The position numbers and the translations under genes are program-made. The notes beneath the pieces were generated by a model, which made no database searches, was not told the origin of the DNA, and saw only the letters and a program-made list of their open reading frames with translations. From Bradyrhizobium sp. NP1 (GTDB lineage: Bacteria > Pseudomonadota > Alphaproteobacteria > Rhizobiales > Xanthobacteraceae), in the NCBI RefSeq assembly GCF_030378205.1, contig NZ_CP127385.1, positions 2,830,001 through 2,894,000 of the forward strand: a DNA stretch of 64,000 bases, read 5' to 3'. Position 1 is the first letter of the stretch. Each line of letters starts with the position of its first letter. Below are positions 61,543 to 64,000 of this stretch, piece by piece.

Positions 61543-64000
61543 ATGCATGACCGCTCCCCGATCCGATACATCTGCGGGCTGGCTGCCGCCGTCGTCCTGA
61601 TTGGATCCGCCGGTCCCGCATTGTCTCTTTCCATGGAAGCGGCGATCGAGAATTGCCGGATGAGCGTCGGCAGGCCGATCGTGATGGCCTGCATGCGCGC
61701 CAGCGGCGGGATGGCCAGCCTCGAGGCGTGCCGCTCCCAGGCAAAGCCCAAGGTGCGGGCCTGCGTGATGGCCGCACTGAACGCCGCCAATGGGCGCGCC
61801 AATACCGCCGTCGAGCTTCCCACCGAAGCCGCGCCGAAGGCAGCTTCCTCGACGACGGCGCTGCCGGCCGGCTTCGTTCCGCCGCCCCGGACCATCGCTG
61901 ACATCACCGCGATCCTCGATGCCGAAAAGCCCGACCTGAAGAAGATCGAGAAGGTCAAGTCGGACGCCGACAGGATGCCGACCGGAAAGGAGTCGAAACA
62001 AGAGCTCGCGCAGTTCTATTACGACCGGGCCAATGCGCGCTCGCAGCTCGGCCGGCTGGCCGATGCGATCGCCGACGCCAACAAGGCCGCCGAGGTCGGC
62101 CGCGGGGTCGTCGACTTCAATATGATGGGGCGGCTCATGCTGTTCGCCGGGCTGCAATACGCAACCGCCGGCGACCCCAAACATGCGCTCGAAATCTATC
62201 AGCGTGTGCTTCGCGAAGCCGCCTCGATGCCCGGCGCCAAGGGCTTTCAGTTCAGCACCTATCGACAGATGGCCGGCGTCGTCGTTCAGATGGGCGATAT
62301 CGCCCAGGCCGAAGGCTATCTGCAGCGCGCCCTTACCGGCATCCGCGAGGCGCGAACCAGCGGCCATCCCGCGTGGAGGGCATCCTACGCCAAATACGGA
62401 CAGGCCTGGGAATCCGACATCGACTACACCCGGGCCATCATTGCCGAGGCGAGGGGGCGGTTCGCCGAGGCGGAGGCGGCCTATCGCACGGCGGAGCAGC
62501 GCAAGCGGGCCAGCATGAAGGCCTTGCTGGCCTCGGAGAATCCGCCGACCGAATCCACGCTGCTGCAGGCGATCGATACGACGGCGGTCTGTCAGGCGCG
62601 GATGAAGGCCGCCCAGGGCAGGCTCGCCGAAGCCGAAGTGGACGCGCGCCGCGCGCTGCTGGCACGGCTGAAGGATGTCGGCAAGTACAATGGCATGATG
62701 CCCTATTATGTGACCGGGCTTGCTTCCATCCTCGTCGAGCAGGGCCGCTACCCGGAGGCCGAGCAGCTCGCGCGGGTGGCGCTCGAGATCAACAAGACGG
62801 TCGGTTCGGCCGACAATTCGCAATCCAGGGTGCAACTGCTGGCCCGGCTCGGCGGCGTCCTCTATCTGGAGCGCAAGAACGACGAGGCAGGCCTGGTCTA
62901 TGACGCGATCGACAAGGCGATCGCCGATTGGGAACCGCAGCGGCGGCTGGTCTTCGAACTCAACCCGTCGCGGATTCTGTCGCTCTATGCTTCCGGTCAG
63001 ACTGCGGCCGGAATCGCCGCCGCCGAAGAGTTGGTGAAGAAGCTGACGGCCCGGCTCGGCGAAAGTCACGCCGATACCGCAGGGGCGCGCGCTGTGTTCG
63101 CGATGGGCCTGGCGCGGGCGGGGCGGAACGCCGATGCGGCCCGCGAGTTCAGGGCCGCGATCCCGGTCATGATATCGGCCTCCCGCGAGGGCGCCGATGA
63201 CGAGGGCTCCGGCTCGGTCGCTGCGCGCAGCCTGCGCCTGCAGGTGTCGGTCGAGAACTATCTCGCCATGCTCGCGCGGGACAAGGACCGCACAGGTGAG
63301 ATCGGCGAGGAGACGTTCGGTCTTGCCGACGCGGTGCGCGGTCACGCGGTGCAGCAGGCGCTGGCAGCGTCGAGCGCGCGGGCCGCGGCCAGGGATCCGG
63401 CCCTTGCCGAGCTGGTGCGCAAGGAGCAGGACCTCGCCAAGCAGGTGAACGCGCAGCTTGGACTGCTGAACAACGTGTTGTCGCAGCCATCATCGGAGCG
63501 CGACGAAAAGGGCGTGCAGGCCATCAATGCCTCGATCAGCAGCCTGCGCGCCGAACGCGAGACGGCGCGGCGGGAGATCAATCAGAAATTCCCGGTCTAC
63601 GCCGATCTGGTGTCGCCGAAGTCCCCGACCGTCGCCGAAATTAGGGCGACGCTGGCGGATGGGGAGGCGATGCTGTCCTTCTACTTCGGCCAGACCGGAA
63701 GCTTCGTATGGGCGGTTCCCAAAAGCGGCGGGGTGGCGTTTGCGGAGATCAAGGCAAAGAGCGCCGAGATCGAGGACAGGATCCGCAAGCTGCGCGAGGC
63801 GCTCGAACCGCAGGCGGCGATGGTTTCGGACATCCCCGCTTTCGACCTCAAGCTCGCCTACGAGCTCTATGGGTTGTTGCTGCAGCCGGTCGAGAGCGGA
63901 TGGAAGCCGGCCAAGAATCTGATCGTCGTGACCAACGGCGCGCTCGGCCTGCTGCCGCTGTCGCTGCTGCCGACCGCGCCGGCCGAGGTGGCGCAGGACG
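61543..64000 (+). CDS. Exported TPR and CHAT-domain protein (C-terminus beyond window)
   Basis: At least 819 residues, cut by the window end. A signal peptide covers about residues 8-30 (ICGLAAAVVLIGSAGPALS). A Cys-containing segment (NCRMSVGRPIVMACM, then LEACRSQAKPKVRACVM) follows. Residues 130-540 are tetratricopeptide-like helices (YYDRANARSQLGRLADAIAD, YQRVLREAASMPGAKGFQFS). From about 690 the CHAT domain begins (SPTVAEIRATLADGEAMLSF, NLIVVTNGALGLLPLSLLP). The catalytic His and Cys lie beyond the edge, so activity as a caspase-like protease cannot be judged. The start is the ATG at 61543. Confidence 0.85.
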   Translation, partial: MHDRSPIRYICGLAAAVVLIGSAGPALSLSMEAAIENCRMSVGRPIVMACMRASGGMASLEACRSQAKPKVRACVMAALNAANGRANTAVELPTEAAPKAASSTTALPAGFVPPPRTIADITAILDAEKPDLKKIEKVKSDADRMPTGKESKQELAQFYYDRANARSQLGRLADAIADANKAAEVGRGVVDFNMMGRLMLFAGLQYATAGDPKHALEIYQRVLREAASMPGAKGFQFSTYRQMAGVVVQMGDIAQAEGYLQRALTGIREARTSGHPAWRASYAKYGQAWESDIDYTRAIIAEARGRFAEAEAAYRTAEQRKRASMKALLASENPPTESTLLQAIDTTAVCQARMKAAQGRLAEAEVDARRALLARLKDVGKYNGMMPYYVTGLASILVEQGRYPEAEQLARVALEINKTVGSADNSQSRVQLLARLGGVLYLERKNDEAGLVYDAIDKAIADWEPQRRLVFELNPSRILSLYASGQTAAGIAAAEELVKKLTARLGESHADTAGARAVFAMGLARAGRNADAAREFRAAIPVMISASREGADDEGSGSVAARSLRLQVSVENYLAMLARDKDRTGEIGEETFGLADAVRGHAVQQALAASSARAAARDPALAELVRKEQDLAKQVNAQLGLLNNVLSQPSSERDEKGVQAINASISSLRAERETARREINQKFPVYADLVSPKSPTVAEIRATLADGEAMLSFYFGQTGSFVWAVPKSGGVAFAEIKAKSAEIEDRIRKLREALEPQAAMVSDIPAFDLKLAYELYGLLLQPVESGWKPAKNLIVVTNGALGLLPLSLLPTAPAEVAQD

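Overview
The window looks like chromosomal DNA of a Bradyrhizobium-type alphaproteobacterium (Rhizobiales). The evidence is indirect but consistent. The sequence is GC-rich throughout. It carries an imuA-imuB-dnaE2 SOS cassette behind a GAAC-N7-GAAC LexA box, an EcfF/OsrA-type sigma/anti-sigma pair, the TIGR03808/TIGR03809 pair and a Ros/MucR regulator. It is also sprinkled with the palindromic intergenic repeats typical of Bradyrhizobium. No rRNA, tRNA, CRISPR array, prophage or intact insertion sequence was found. Both ends cut genes: an anti-sigma factor on the left and a CHAT-domain protein on the right.

Layout. 1-2.7 kb: a leftward operon of Tat-exported metallophosphoesterase, cupredoxin, ECF sigma factor and membrane anti-sigma factor. 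3-8 kb: GMC oxidoreductase, M20 amidohydrolase, a RAYT transposase remnant between REP-like repeats, and a Pit phosphate transporter. 8.2-15.7 kb: a DNA-repair block, with a DUF4130-UdgX fusion gene split by a frameshift, divergent from SOS-controlled imuA-imuB-dnaE2. 15.8-21.8 kb: CoA and fatty-acid type metabolism (type III CoA-transferase, TIM-barrel hydrolase, acetyl-CoA hydrolase-like protein, enoyl-CoA hydratase). 22-29.7 kb: a signalling block with EcfF/OsrA, a DUF2336 protein, a diguanylate cyclase, and a second ECF sigma/anti-sigma pair co-transcribed with a subtilase.

30-32 kb: the TIGR03809 and TIGR03808 genes, convergent. 32-40 kb: B12-dependent propionate metabolism, with methylmalonyl-CoA mutase small and large subunits separated by two small genes, and the chaperone GTPase MeaB overlapped by a pyroglutamyl peptidase carrying an in-frame palindromic insertion. 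40-42 kb: the compact folP-folB-folK operon. 42-53 kb: a HerA-like ATPase, two membrane glycosyltransferases, a dipeptidase, an epimerase plus class II aldolase pair, and MucR. 53-61 kb: SufE, a DivJ-like histidine kinase overlapping a peptidoglycan-binding protein gene, a DUF1185/amidotransferase pair, and small conserved Rhizobiales proteins. The window ends inside an exported TPR-CHAT protein.

The most interesting hypothesis is at 26.8-29.7 kb. The periplasmic part of the anti-sigma factor looks like a subtilase propeptide, and the next gene of the same transcription unit is a subtilase. This suggests a circuit in which the protease binds or processes the anti-sigma factor. Other points for follow-up are the frameshifted UdgX fusion, the palindrome inside pcp, the mutA-GFA-small ORF-mutB arrangement, and the several palindrome families.
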